Assembly (NCBI GenBank): GCA_963281255.1
Contig: OY725497.1
Coordinates: 4,022,968-4,086,967 of the forward strand
From: Aphrocallistes beatrix
Lineage: Eukaryota; Porifera; Hexactinellida; Sceptrulophora; Aphrocallistidae
Length of the DNA stretch: 64,000 nt
Reading direction: 5' to 3'
Shown here: positions 33,053 through 44,154 of the stretch, piece after piece
Position numbering within the stretch: the first letter of the stretch is position 1
How the letters are laid out: every line of letters starts with the position of its first letter
Made by a program: the position numbers and the translations under genes
Notes under the pieces: generated by a model
Told to the model about the DNA's origin: nothing
Databases searched by the model: none
Seen by the model: only the letters and a program-made list of their open reading frames with translations

Positions 33053-34951
33053 ATGTTCAGTTGGTTAGGATTTGCTTTCGGTGCAGTATTTGCTGCATTT
33101 GTGCTCCCTCTCGTGTATTCAGTGGTGAAGGCACTCTTAGGAGTAGGACCCTCTGGTAGAGTTCATTCAGCCCCTCCCATCCAGGAAGTGATTGATGCAG
33201 GAGGAGGAGAATACAATGCAATTGAGAATCACGCACCTAAATTGACTGGGAAGCACTTCGTATGGTTTGGGAGATTTATGTGGACTCCATTCGGTCAGAA
33301 ATGGTTACTTAGTAAAATTATGAAAAAGAACCGGGTTTTGGCTGCTAGAGAGCGTTACATGCCGGAAGCAGCTACCTTCTACCCCACACCTCCATTTGTC
33401 CCTTTCCCTGAACAAACTGGAGGAGACAAGGAAGGGAGAGAGGAGAAGAGTAAGGAGGAGGAGATTGAGAGTTTGCTGCACTCTGATTCTCATGAAGAGT
33501 CAGGAGGAGGAGAGTTCGTGTTCCCCAGTGTGATGGAGTATCTGCGTGGTTACAGGTGTGGAAGTGTGACACCGGAAGCAGTGGCAGAGCGTATCATTGA
33601 GAGTATTGGTGCATCTGAGTCCCTGTCTCCTCCTCTCCGCGCCTTTGTCCAGTGGAACGAGTCTGAAATCCGTAAACAGGCTGCAGAGTCGACACGTCGC
33701 TATAAGGAGGAGGACAACATCCGTCCATTGGAAGGGGTGCCTATTGCTGTGAAGGAACATTTCCTTACCAACCCATATGAACTTCGAATCGGTTGCAATT
33801 TTATCCCTACATGTGCACATAGTTTGGATGGTAGCGATGAGAGTGAATCAGTGTCGATGATGAGGAGAGCAGGCGCTATCATAGTGGGAGTAGCTAACAT
33901 ACATGATAATGGGATAGGAGGTACTGGCTCCAACCCTAACCAACTCCATCTAACAGCTCGCAACCCATATGATCTGCACAGGTACCCCGGGGGGAGCAGT
34001 AGCGGGTCTGGGTCTGCAGTTGCTTCTGGACTTGTACCTCTCGCACTCGGAACTGATGGAGGTGGATCTGTCCGAATTCCAGCCTCCCTCTGCGGGATTG
34101 TTGCGCTGAAGCCTACTTTTGGGAGAATTTCAGAGGCGAGAATGGTACCGGCAGCATTCACAGTGGCGTACCCGGGTCCGATGTGTACGTCCGTAGCAGA
34201 CACGGCGCTCTCCTACCTCCTGTTAGCAGGAGTGGATAGGAACGATCCTTTCACTGTGAGCCAGGGTCCTGTAACATTGGGGTGTTATCTGAATGCCAGC
34301 CAAAGTGTGAAAGGGTTGAAAGTAGGTGTGTATCGTGCTTGGTTTAATCATTGTGATCCAGAGGTGTTGAAGGTGTGCGAGGAGGCCCTCACCTGGACAA
34401 AGGAGGCGGGAGCAGATATTGTCGATATACACATTCCGGAAATGAATGAACTACTTTCAGCACACGTTTCAACCTTTTTAACGGAAATTTTGAGTGTGTA
34501 TCAATATGATCTCCCCAAGCGTTTTGGAGAATTGTACGGTGAAACGCTTTTAAGTTTAGCTGTCGCTAGCCAGGTGTCAGGTGCTGATTACACTATGTCT
34601 GGGAGACAGAGAACAAGAGCAATTAAGACATTGGAACACGTGTTTAAGCAGGTTGACATCATCATCACCCCAACCACCGCCTGCACTGCCCATCCTATAA
34701 AGCCTCAAGCTGTGAAATATGGAGAGAGTGACATCAACACAACTGCCAAACTAATTCGATTCAACGTCCTTGGTAATATGACCGGGGTGCCAGGCATCGC
34801 TCTCCCTGTGGGGTATGACTCTAACAATCTCCCAATCTCTCTCCAGCTGATGTCTAGCTGGTGGAGAGAAGACCTCCTCTTCTTACTAGCCAGCCAGATC
34901 GAGAAAAGAGTAGTGAAGCGGAAGCCTCAAATATTTTATGATATCTTATAA
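33053..34951 (+). CDS. Fatty-acid amide hydrolase-like amidase, copy 2
   Basis: A 632-residue tandem paralogue of the gene at 28917. It has the same membrane anchor and an intact amidase triad (lysine in PIAVKEH, serine in PGGSSSGSG, nucleophile in GTDGGGSVRIPASLCG). The diverged central part (residues about 231-573) keeps conserved lengths and motifs, so both copies are probably active, perhaps with different substrates. The coding blocks at residues 1-67, 97-230 and 574-632 match copy 1 almost base for base. It ends two codons earlier than copy 1 (IFYDIL then stop). An AG lies 7 bases before the ATG. Confidence 0.88.
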   Translation: MFSWLGFAFGAVFAAFVLPLVYSVVKALLGVGPSGRVHSAPPIQEVIDAGGGEYNAIENHAPKLTGKHFVWFGRFMWTPFGQKWLLSKIMKKNRVLAARERYMPEAATFYPTPPFVPFPEQTGGDKEGREEKSKEEEIESLLHSDSHEESGGGEFVFPSVMEYLRGYRCGSVTPEAVAERIIESIGASESLSPPLRAFVQWNESEIRKQAAESTRRYKEEDNIRPLEGVPIAVKEHFLTNPYELRIGCNFIPTCAHSLDGSDESESVSMMRRAGAIIVGVANIHDNGIGGTGSNPNQLHLTARNPYDLHRYPGGSSSGSGSAVASGLVPLALGTDGGGSVRIPASLCGIVALKPTFGRISEARMVPAAFTVAYPGPMCTSVADTALSYLLLAGVDRNDPFTVSQGPVTLGCYLNASQSVKGLKVGVYRAWFNHCDPEVLKVCEEALTWTKEAGADIVDIHIPEMNELLSAHVSTFLTEILSVYQYDLPKRFGELYGETLLSLAVASQVSGADYTMSGRQRTRAIKTLEHVFKQVDIIITPTTACTAHPIKPQAVKYGESDINTTAKLIRFNVLGNMTGVPGIALPVGYDSNNLPISLQLMSSWWREDLLFLLASQIEKRVVKRKPQIFYDIL

Positions 34952-35472
34952 ATAATTGCGTTTTTTAGTTTTGTTAGAATGTCGAATTTGTATATACTAA
35001 TTTGCATATATTTATAGCGGTAGGCTGATGCAGACTTGATATGTAGTTCTGTATACGTATATATTTCCAAATCAAGTTTTTTGTATAATCCCTTCAGATA
35101 TTAGTTCGTATAAAGAGCTCTGATATATCCTATGTCTCCTAGTTTTTTGGGATAGGGAACTTGGCGGGGATAACATTTTTAAAGTTTTATCGCACTTATT
35201 TTCTTGCTAATAAAATAGCCCAATGTAACCTAGTCGTATACACTTATTTTACTTTAGTTAGTGCTGGCTCGCATTAATTATTAAATTCAAGGATATCTAG
35301 TCATAAAATTTTCATCCATTGCAAATAAAAATAATTGGATACTTTTTGATGTATACTGATAAACAAATTTTACAATCATTGTACTGAATTAGTGTGAATA
35401 CCTATTGCTATTTAGCGGATTATCTGTCTTTAGACCTCTGGGCTATACACACATTTGCAACGCAATTCTAGA
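34952..35472. other. Spacer before TMEM144
   Basis: AT-rich; nothing recognised except a TCTAG acceptor-like site one base before the TMEM144 start. Confidence 0.35.
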
Positions 35473-36570
35473 ATGGATTTAGACGCCTTGTATTATGTTA
35501 GTCAAGCCTCTCAAAATGGCACAGGCTGGGAAGTGTCCTTAATCAACTATGCACTAACTGCATTGTCAGTGGTTTTCTACAGCTCTTCTAACATACCAAT
35601 CAAGAGGTATGACTGTGGAGATGGAGTGTTTTTCGTTTGGTTAACTTCTGTCTCCATATTTATTTGTGGTTTTATTTGTCATTGCATTCGAAGCTTTCCG
35701 ACATTTCACCTTGAACCCGCTATAGGCGGCGTATTGATGTTCATTGGTCAAGTTTTGAATGTGACCATCATCCAATTGTTCGGATTGGGGATATCAACAC
35801 TTGTTTACAGCATTGTTGTCGTTATTGTAGGATGGGTTTTGTCGGTTGTTGGATTCTTAGGAATGGAGAAACCTTTTTTCTATGAAGCTTATCTGAACTA
35901 CATCGGGTTGGCATTTTGCATAGTGAGTATTGTAGCATTCTCGCTTATTAAAGTAAACACAAGCAAACACAAAATACCCCAAACAAATACACCAGCAGAA
36001 ATCATCGAGCGAAAATTAACAAAAAGATTATTAAGATTATTTCCTATATTGCGCCAGAATGCAAATATTCTCAGTATCTTAATTCTCAAGGCGTTAGGCT
36101 TATTGTTAGCAATTGCGATAGGACTGTGTTATGGCACTCAATTCGTTCCAACTTACATACTTCTAGCTCGCAGCAACGCAGACCCCAGTTTATCCAGCAA
36201 CCCGCTCGACTACATATTCCCTCAGTGCTTGGGGGTGTTGGTAGGAGGCACACTCATTCTAGCTGTATACTGCGCAGTAAAGAAGAATAATCCCTACGTC
36301 AATCAGAGATTAGTCCTCCCTGGATTCCTGAGTGGAGCTCTGCTAGGGGGAGGAACTGTGGTTTGGGGATATTCCAGTTTCAAACTTAACCCCGCGATCT
36401 CTTACCCTCTGGTATCAGTGGGATCACCAGCTCTCAGCACTTTATATGGAATTTGCTTGTTTAGGGAGATTAGGGGAAAGAGAAATTATATTATTTTGGC
36501 TGCAGGCTTATTCCTGATGACAGTTGGGGTAACATCTGTAGGATTCTCCAGAATACCTCTAAATTTTTAA
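35473..36570 (+). CDS. TMEM144: TMEM144 family transporter-like membrane protein
   Basis: An intronless 365-residue multi-pass protein with about ten hydrophobic helices, of the drug/metabolite (sugar-type) transporter fold. Family marks are the N-terminal SSNIPIKRYDCGDGVFF (compare FGSNFVPLKKFDTGDGMFF in vertebrates), the GQVLNVTIIQLFGLG helix and the late GALLGGGTVVWGYSSF segment. The first in-frame ATG at 35473 is taken as the start; the frame open upstream begins at a TTG. Substrate unknown; TMEM144 proteins are putative carbohydrate carriers. Confidence 0.88.
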   Translation: MDLDALYYVSQASQNGTGWEVSLINYALTALSVVFYSSSNIPIKRYDCGDGVFFVWLTSVSIFICGFICHCIRSFPTFHLEPAIGGVLMFIGQVLNVTIIQLFGLGISTLVYSIVVVIVGWVLSVVGFLGMEKPFFYEAYLNYIGLAFCIVSIVAFSLIKVNTSKHKIPQTNTPAEIIERKLTKRLLRLFPILRQNANILSILILKALGLLLAIAIGLCYGTQFVPTYILLARSNADPSLSSNPLDYIFPQCLGVLVGGTLILAVYCAVKKNNPYVNQRLVLPGFLSGALLGGGTVVWGYSSFKLNPAISYPLVSVGSPALSTLYGICLFREIRGKRNYIILAAGLFLMTVGVTSVGFSRIPLNF

Positions 36571-37242
36571 TTTATATTTTACATTTGATCTGTATAGTTA
36601 ACCTAGGGGCGTTTATATTATTTTTTGTGAAATTTCATTTTTTGTGTAAGATATTTTATTTGTGTATGCTTCAAGTGGGAATGAGTTGTTACATCGAGTG
36701 GGTGCCACGAAGGATTTGAGTTAAAGTACAACTTTTTAGTGACCCTAAGTGACCCGCCTCAGGCAGATTATACCCGCATTTGGAGGTCGAAACCCGCTGA
36801 CCCGCATTCGGGCTGAAATCTGCTTTTCTCGCAAATCCATGAATCTGATAGCCATAATTAAGCTGATTAATTTCACTTTATTCACTCAAATTATTTAATA
36901 GACCTATGTCTTTATGGTCTGTCATTTGGAAACAAGGACCATTCAATTTGCTTTTAAATAATCTGAGTTCAGGAAATACTGTTTCTCATAATGATTTTTT
37001 CTTGTCTATTTTTTGTCCATTTTCCGATTTTTATGTAAAAGTTTTAAAATATGCCTGTATTCATAAGTTGATGATAACTCGTAGACCATAAAATATATAA
37101 TATCTACGCTATCCGATCTAAAGTTCAGTCAAATACGTACACGCCAGTCTGCGAAACGCAGGCCTATTAATTAATCTAACGATTATTTATGTGAAAGTTC
37201 CAAATACAATTTGGTACACATAGATTGGTAGTATGTGCTGAT
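36571..37242. other. Spacer before TUBGCP3
   Basis: Contains two short direct copies of GACCCGC at about 36751-36815 and otherwise AT-rich DNA. No gene is supported. Confidence 0.35.
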
Positions 37243-40200
37243 ATGGCGCGAGTGCCAGAAGAGTATTCATTTAGATCTCAGCAGTCGGATGTGGAGATCA
37301 GCGATCTCAGTGGAGAAGCAAGGATATTCCAATTGCTAAGGTGTCTCTGCCAGAACTCCTGCCCCCCTCTGCCCCCTAAGCCGTCCCAATCCGAGCTCCA
37401 GCAGCACAAGAACTTGAACGAATTCATATTCAACCACAGTCTTGAGCAGCTCAAGTTAGGTTCCCGTCTCCCCGGCTCTATGGATGATGAGGAGGGCGTG
37501 GTGAGGCGAGTACACAAGAACCTGCTGAAACAGAAGAGGGACTCCTCCACTGCTCTCTTCTCTGAGAGAGTTGCTAAGCTAGCGAGGATCGTGAGGGATC
37601 CTGAGAAGAGGTGTGCAATGCTGTCTTTCCTCTTGAGGCTGATGACTGACGCCACAACTTATCAGAACTCGACTCTCATATCAGGTACAAGCACCTTCCC
37701 AAAGACACGGGCATTCTGAATTTAGAATTGTAAGATTGAAACATTTTCATTTTCAGACATGTCTGTTCTCTCCCTCAACAAGATCATTCCCTCTGATCTC
37801 AACCTCACCGGCGCTACCAGCGGGATATCTCTTGGATTCGACGCGTCCCAGTTTTCCACACAGCAGCACCTCAGCACTCAAACTGCGTCAATGCGCTACG
37901 GTGCGGAGAGTGAAACCCCTCGATCCAGACCGCGCTCCTCTAACATCACCTCGCACCCTGCGGTCTCCTCTCACCGCGCAGACAAGACGCTGGACGCGAT
38001 CTCTTGGTACGGAGTGGCCTTCTCTCACATGTGTGATGGGAATATCTGGGGGGTCTGTGAACAGGACCTGGTCCGCGACCTCATCTTCATATTCCAGGGC
38101 GCGGCCGGTACTCACATCCAATGGGACAAAGGTCGACATTGTTTTTATTTCCCAAAAGAATCCAGGATCCCAATCCCTGTCTATGGAATGTGTATGAGAA
38201 TGACGGAATTAGGAAAATTGTATAGGAAGGTACGGAATACTTCATTAGTGTTTTGTTACACCAATATAAATATTATTTTATAATTTTAAAATGATATTAA
38301 CTACTCAGCGCAATCAAGCTTATTATACAATTATTAATTTATATATCTTATCTTATATAATATGTATATACAAAAATGTGATAATTTGTTGATTTTTTGT
38401 TAAGGTGTGAAAATTTCGCTTAGATATTTAAACTTGTCGTTAGGCTCGCCATTTGACACCTACATGCCAATTTTCATATTCTTGCCAGACTTGCCAGTTC
38501 CTTAACCAATACGCACAAACAAAAAATAACTAATCCTAGCATTTTAATATACAAGTCCTTGTGTAGGTGCATTCTTTCGTGAAAGAGAGTGGCCATCAAA
38601 AAGCTCGAAAACCCGAGTTTTTGGTCCAGGCGTTTAAGACCGCAATACAAGACCACTTGTTCGAGTATTACCGCTTCATATCAGTGTTAGACGAAAAGCT
38701 ACATAGAGAAGTGTCAAACCCAGAGGAGGGTCCGCTCCTGTCCCTCCGGAGACTCATGGTCTGGACTTACGAGCCTCTTCACTGCTTCCAAATGCTCTCA
38801 CACATCTTAGACCAGTGCGAGAGTGAGCAACTCCCATTCATTTTGACTTGTTACACATTTTCAATATATTGCATTTAGATCTGAGTGGGTGCCAGCTGAT
38901 GAATAAAATCTACGAATTCTCTCTTACTGGCCATCCTGATCACGGGGTGCTGTTGAAGAGCATTCTAGAAAAGCTGTTCTCTCCTTTCAAATCCATTCTG
39001 GATAAGTGGTTATATGAGGGCGAGCTGCCTTCCAAACAGACTCACTCACAGTTCTTCATCAGAGAGAGTGCCAAGCCTAAAGTTGATGAGATGTGGAATT
39101 CTAAATATTTGATTTTGAATGAACAGATCCCTACTTTCATTTCGGGTGAACTAGCATCCAAGGTTTGTCTTGTGGAATATACGTAATAACATTTTATTTT
39201 GATAGTGACTCTCCTTGAAATATTAGGCCTCTTCAATAGGTGGTGGTAATAGGGAAAACTGTGAACTTTCTGAAAGAGAAGTGCCATGAGCTCAAATTGG
39301 ATGAGATATTCCATTATGCAGATGTCCTCAAGAGAGCTGAGGATGAGACTTTTGATTCCTTGATTGACGGTCGTATGGAGACTCGGATAAGGCAGGCCTA
39401 TGGAAACACTTGTCGACACCTGTTGAACGTGTTAAAGGAAAAGTTCTTCTTTTACGACCACCTCAAAGCAATGCGTCGTTACCTCCTTCTGGGACAGGGC
39501 GATTTCATCAGGATGCTAATGGATCTACTTTGTGACGATCTGGAGAAAGACGGGAAGCAGATATTGCGCCACAACCTGATCGCACTCATGTATGACGCCG
39601 TACGTGCCACCAACGCACGATTTGAAGAAGATTACATACTGGACCGTCTGGACATCAAGCTGTTAAAGCCCACTGAGGGGGAGAAGGTGTGGGACGTTTT
39701 CTCTCTCTACTATCACTTCAAGAAGGACGAACCTCTCAGTTATATTTTCGAGGAAAAGGTAAGATTTTCTAGATAGAGCAGTGGTTCCCTAATTTCGATG
39801 TTACCCTCATGTTCTAGCTTGGAACTACTGGAGTAATTATCTACAAGGCGATTCAAACTATCAACTAACTAATGCTGTGCCGTAGGTAATGCTGATGTAT
39901 CTGAGGATATTCAATTTCATCTGGCGAGCGCATCGCACGGAATATCTCCTCACAAAGGCTTGGAAGGATCTACAGGCGACGTACCAAATATGGGCCAAGG
40001 CGCTAAGAATCGATGAGTTATACCACATGAGCCACATCATCGTGGGAGCCATGATCCACTACACACGCCAGATGCACTACTACCTCTCGTTCGAGGTGCT
40101 CTCCTGCAGCTGGGACGAACTGCTGACGCAACTCAAGAAGGCCACAGACCTGGATCAGATCCGAGAAGCGCACACCGCCTGCCTCTCTACCATCCTGGCC

Positions 40201-40611
40201 AGCTGTTTCATGAAGCTGCAGACGATGAGTGAATCGGAGAGTGGGATATGCCAGGATCTGTCCACCCGGCACCGCGGGATCTCGGACTCTGTCGTGAAGT
40301 TGGTGGCCAAGTTGAATATGCTATACGGTTTCTGTAAGGAGGAGGAGGAGCGCCGAAGGAGGCTCGCGTCAAAAAGAGGAGGCGTGAACTGGAAATCCAA
40401 TCTTGACGAGGACGCTGATTTACGGGATGAGTTTAATAGAAAAGTGGAGGCTCAGATTGCACCCGATCTGCGGCTAATTTCCAACTCACTGATGCGAATT
40501 TTACACGAGTTTGTGAAGAAATTGAAAGATCATCGAGATTCAAACTTTCGACTTTTAGGTACCAGGCTAGATTTTAACAACTATTTTCACAAATTTAACC
40601 CAGATGCCTAA
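37243..40611 (+). CDS. TUBGCP3: Gamma-tubulin complex component 3, six exons
   Basis: Exons: 37243-37684, 37757-38229, 38567-38822, 38879-39162, 39240-39758, 39886-40611. The reading frame is consistent and encodes 899 residues (human GCP3 is 907). It builds the gamma-tubulin small and ring complexes that nucleate microtubules. GCP3 rather than GCP2 is indicated by EYYRFISVLDEKL, LSLRRLMVWTYEP, AMRRYLLLGQGDFIRMLMDLL, NARFEEDYILDRLDIKLL and MHYYLSFEVLSCSWDELL. The N-terminal helical domain (KRDSSTALFSERVAKL) also matches GCP3. Start: first in-frame ATG, MARVPEEY. Intron 2 (337 bases) is enlarged by a dispersed repeat; the other introns are 56-127 bases. Confidence 0.95.
38402..38563 (-). repeat. 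Dispersed TTTGTCCGAATTGATT repeat, copy B
   Basis: Inverted relative of 31090-31250, occupying the 3' half of TUBGCP3 intron 2 up to the acceptor. It shares CACCTACATGCCAATTTTCA and CTTGCCAGTTCCTTAACCAA-like segments with the other copies. Confidence 0.6.
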
Positions 40612-41083
40612 ACTCGTATCAGGACTAGTAGATATCTATCAGCATTGTGTTTTATGATATAAGACTATTACTCCTCGATGAATTTTTTACTACATTCTGA
40701 TTAACTTTATGCGCAATAAGAGTCCGCTCATATTCCAATTTGAATAGCACTTCTCCCTCTCTAGCACATACCTGTTGCCAATGCCTCCTGACTTCCGCCA
40801 TGATATTAAATAGTATTCTGATTTGTTTATATAAACATTGGCTGTATTATTATCCATCTGCTTAATTAATGTGTCACCGACTTTGAGGGGAACCATGGTC
40901 TTGGATGGGAGAATTTCTCTCTAACTCCTTAGCTACGTACTTGCAGGGCTGTGGGAGCAGGTGCGGCACCACTATTGGGATTCCACTATCCGGGAGGTGA
41001 GGTGCAGTGTAACCCAAGACTGCCACTTTGCCGCACCAATAAACATTCGCCTCCTACAACTGTGTTTGTTGTTATCTGTTAGA
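40612..41083. other. Spacer before UBA3
   Basis: Nothing recognised apart from the pyrimidine-rich TGTTAG acceptor-like site ending one base before the UBA3 ATG. Confidence 0.35.
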
Positions 41084-42415
41084 ATGGATCCAGAACCAGT
41101 TATCTCTAATCGCTGGGAGGACATCAACAGTCTACTCATAGCCAGCAGTCCTCTGGCGCACCCCGACTTCGAAGCGAGTCCAGAAACTCTCTCCTTTCTC
41201 AGGGAGACCTGCAAGATCCTGGTGATAGGTGCTGGGGGGCTGGGCTGTGAGCTCCTCAAGGATCTCGCCCTCCTCGGCATCAAGAACATTCACGTCATAG
41301 ACATGGACATCATCGACGAGTCCAACCTCAATCGGCAGTTCCTCTTCCGTCCTAAAGACGTGTCTCGACCTAAGGCGCTAGTGGCAGCCGAGTTTATCAA
41401 CCGAAGAGTTCCTGGTGCCAACGTGACCGGCTACTACAAGAAGATTCAGGACTTCGACATTTCTTTCTACACTTCTTTCCACATCATCGTGTGCGGACTG
41501 GATTCCATCGTAGCTCGTAGATGGATGAACAGTCTGGTGGTCGGTATTCTCAAGTACAGCGATGAAGGAGTGCTAGACCAGAGCAGTCTTATCCCTATCG
41601 TGGACGGAGGGACTGAGGGGTTCAAAGGGAATGCGAAGGTGATAATCCCAGGGATAACCGCCTGTCTGGAATGCACGCTTGACCTGTACCCGCCCCAGGT
41701 CACATACCCCCTCTGCACCATAGCTACGAACCCGAGACTTCCAGAGCACTGCATCGAATATGTGAAACTCTTCACTTGGAAGAAAGAGGGACCATTTGGT
41801 GAGAATGTAGCGATAGATGGAGATAACCCTGAGCACATTCAGTGGCTGTGTCAGAAAGCGCAAGAGCGAGCGAATGAGTATCGCATTGAAGGTGTCAACT
41901 ACCGACTGACACAAGGTGTCATCAAGCACATCATCCCAGCAGTAGCCTCTACTAACGCAGTTATTGCGGCTTCTTGCGCTACTGAGGTGTTCAAAATCGC
42001 GACGAGTTGTTCCCCCTACATGAACAACTACATGGTACTCAATGACACAGATGGCATCTACTCATTCACCTACTCCCCGGAGAAGAAGGATAACTGTATC
42101 GTGTGCTCGGGTAGGAAGGAGAACCTTAGTTTTCCTGAGACGGCGAAGTTAAAGGAAGTGGTGGAATACCTCTGCGACGATCCCAAGTACTCCCTCAAGA
42201 GTCCCGGCCTCACCACCATCATAAACGGGCAGGATAAGACCCTCTACATGAAGACGAAGGCATTGGAGGAGCTCACCAAATCAAACCTGGACCGCACCCT
42301 GAAGGAACTCGGACTGGTGGACGGACATGACATCTACGTAGGGGACCCCAACCTCTCCAGGACGGCCGTCTTTACCATTAATTTCATCTCGGAGATGGAC
42401 ACCAATAGCAGCTAG
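41084..42415 (+). CDS. UBA3: NEDD8-activating enzyme E1 catalytic subunit
   Basis: An intronless 443-residue protein (human UBA3 is 463). With NAE1 it adenylates NEDD8 and forms a thioester before passing it to the E2. Visible are the nucleotide-binding [17 protein letters not shown], the NRQFLFR block, the zinc-binding CLEC..CIVCSG cysteines, the catalytic Cys211 in [16 protein letters not shown], and the C-terminal ubiquitin-like fold ending in [19 protein letters not shown] 41084 was chosen because the open frame upstream lacks similarity to the family; an AG lies one base before it. Confidence 0.95.
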   Translation: MDPEPVISNRWEDINSLLIASSPLAHPDFEASPETLSFLRETCKILVIGAGGLGCELLKDLALLGIKNIHVIDMDIIDESNLNRQFLFRPKDVSRPKALVAAEFINRRVPGANVTGYYKKIQDFDISFYTSFHIIVCGLDSIVARRWMNSLVVGILKYSDEGVLDQSSLIPIVDGGTEGFKGNAKVIIPGITACLECTLDLYPPQVTYPLCTIATNPRLPEHCIEYVKLFTWKKEGPFGENVAIDGDNPEHIQWLCQKAQERANEYRIEGVNYRLTQGVIKHIIPAVASTNAVIAASCATEVFKIATSCSPYMNNYMVLNDTDGIYSFTYSPEKKDNCIVCSGRKENLSFPETAKLKEVVEYLCDDPKYSLKSPGLTTIINGQDKTLYMKTKALEELTKSNLDRTLKELGLVDGHDIYVGDPNLSRTAVFTINFISEMDTNSS

Positions 42416-42515
42416 AAGAATTTGTTCCGTTGACTCACGTTTGTTCATATGCATAGGTTCCGAATTCGAGTAGTATTATTAGCTGTGTATGTATATACTC
42501 CGCACTAGAGATTTT

Positions 42516-42521
42516 AATAAA
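42516..42521 (+). terminator. Poly(A) signal of UBA3
   Basis: AATAAA about 100 bases after the stop codon, followed by a GT-rich stretch (TTTTGTGTTGATGTT), as expected for cleavage and polyadenylation just before the next gene at 42588. Confidence 0.55.
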
Positions 42522-42587
42522 GATTTTGTGTTGATGTTAATAGTAATTTATTTATAGATACCATCTAATTAGCTTGTAAAGCAAATA

Positions 42588-43385
42588 ATGGCAAGTTCGG
42601 CGGTCAAAATAGCTCGAGAATGGGTGGGAAAAGTAGCGATAGTGACAGGTGCATCTGCTGGGATCGGTCTCGATCTGATTCGAGCACTGGCTTCCAGTGG
42701 CATCAAGACGATAGGCTGTGCCAGGAATATCTCCAAGATCGAAGTGGCTGCATCGAATACGAAAGGAAATGTGAGTGGAGAGATCTCGGCTTTCAAGTGT
42801 GACGTGAGCAAGGAGGAGGAAGTGAAGTCCATGTTCGAAATGGCTGGGAGGAAGTACGGTGGTGTGGACATCCTGGTGAATAACGCAGGTCTGGCATATG
42901 ATGCTCCTCTTCTTTCTGGTTCAACAGAGGAATGGAAGGCCATGCTGGAAGTGAATGTGCTCGGTCTCTCTATGTGCACCAGGGAGTTCTTCCAGAAACA
43001 CCAGCAAAGGAAAGCTGGTGGCGGTTATATCATCAACATTTCCAGCATACTAGGACATATTGTGCCGAGTTATTCCTTAGGTCACTTCTATTCCGCTTCG
43101 AAATTCGCTGTGACCACACTTACTGAGGGAACAAGACATGAGCTGAGAGACATCAAATCGAGCATCAAAATCAGCCAAGTTTCTCCTGGATACGTTTTTA
43201 CGGAATTTCGTGGTAGGCTGTACAAAGACATGGCAAAGGGTGAGGAGCTATATAAAGAATCCTTGAAGAACCAGACTTGTGTGGAAGCAAAAGATATCAC
43301 CGATTCGATTTTGTACCTCCTGAGCACTCCGCCCAATGTTTGTATTCATGACATGATCGTCCGCCCTCTGCAGCAGACCTTGTAG
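42588..43385 (+). CDS. DHRS11-like short-chain dehydrogenase, copy 1
   Basis: A 265-residue NADP-type SDR with TGASAGIG (20-27), NNAG (98-101), the catalytic Ser-Tyr-Lys (Ser153, Tyr168, Lys172) and SPGYVFTEF. VNVLGLSMCTREFFQ and TALTEG-type segments and the overall length fit DHRS11, a keto-steroid/carbonyl reductase. No introns. The first 423 bases of coding sequence are almost identical to copy 2, then identity falls sharply. It starts only about 70 bases after the UBA3 poly(A) signal. Confidence 0.9.
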   Translation: MASSAVKIAREWVGKVAIVTGASAGIGLDLIRALASSGIKTIGCARNISKIEVAASNTKGNVSGEISAFKCDVSKEEEVKSMFEMAGRKYGGVDILVNNAGLAYDAPLLSGSTEEWKAMLEVNVLGLSMCTREFFQKHQQRKAGGGYIINISSILGHIVPSYSLGHFYSASKFAVTTLTEGTRHELRDIKSSIKISQVSPGYVFTEFRGRLYKDMAKGEELYKESLKNQTCVEAKDITDSILYLLSTPPNVCIHDMIVRPLQQTL

Positions 43386-44154
43386 GCCTTAGAGTATTCA
43401 CTTATCAACTTTTTATAGTTTCGAAATGGTTAGGTTTTTATTTTACTTACACTACGTACAAGTACTACGATTGCCAATACTTTGAAGAAGTGGAAACTTT
43501 AGACGTGTTTCCAAACTATTCATATCCAGTAGAACTGCTGTCTCCCTGCATCTACTGCGAATAAGAAATTGTTGATTAAAAATATATGATCTAGTGCAGG
43601 GGCGCCGAACTTTTCGAAATCTAAGGACAATTTCGGGGTTCCAGGGGGGGCTCAGCCCTAAATTTTGTATTGTGTCTATGGGCCATCTTCGAATCCAGGG
43701 GGGGGGCTCGAGCCCCCCCAGCCCCCCGGGTTCGGCGCCTATGATCTAGTGTGTATTAACTACGTATGTAGACAGTCAATACTCGCAAAGTTAAGATGTC
43801 TAGGTCAGGGAAACCGAAGGATTCTAGCGCATGAGTGCTATTAGGCAATACCATTCCCACGCAGAATTCTACAGCATCAACCCACTAGTTTAATTGCAAC
43901 AATCGTGAAGTACCAAGTGTGTAAAAATAACTGTCTACTGGTTACTTTAATTCTTGGTTTGGATTGATTCAATTTGAATTTCAAATTAAACGCATCCAAA
44001 ACAAATAAGTATGAGTTACTCATAGAACTAAAGTAACAAATCCCTCAACCAATAAATTAATAGTTATTTAATAAATCTCCAGTTCCAATGCCGAACAAAT
44101 CTTTTCTACCTAAAATAAATATCATTTTTCGTCTGTTCTCTAGAAAACTGAATA
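43386..44154. other. Spacer between the two dehydrogenase genes
   Basis: Holds one hAT MITE (43597-43743). Otherwise unremarkable. The last 14 bases before the second gene follow a strong TTCTCTAG acceptor-like site. Confidence 0.4.
43597..43743. mobile_element. hAT-type MITE with perfect 8-bp target duplication
   Basis: Ends CAGGGGCGCCGAAC and the inverted GTTCGGCGCCTATG, 147 bp. ATCTAGTG is present on both sides (43589-43596, 43744-43751). The interior is G/C-homopolymer rich. Confidence 0.85.
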
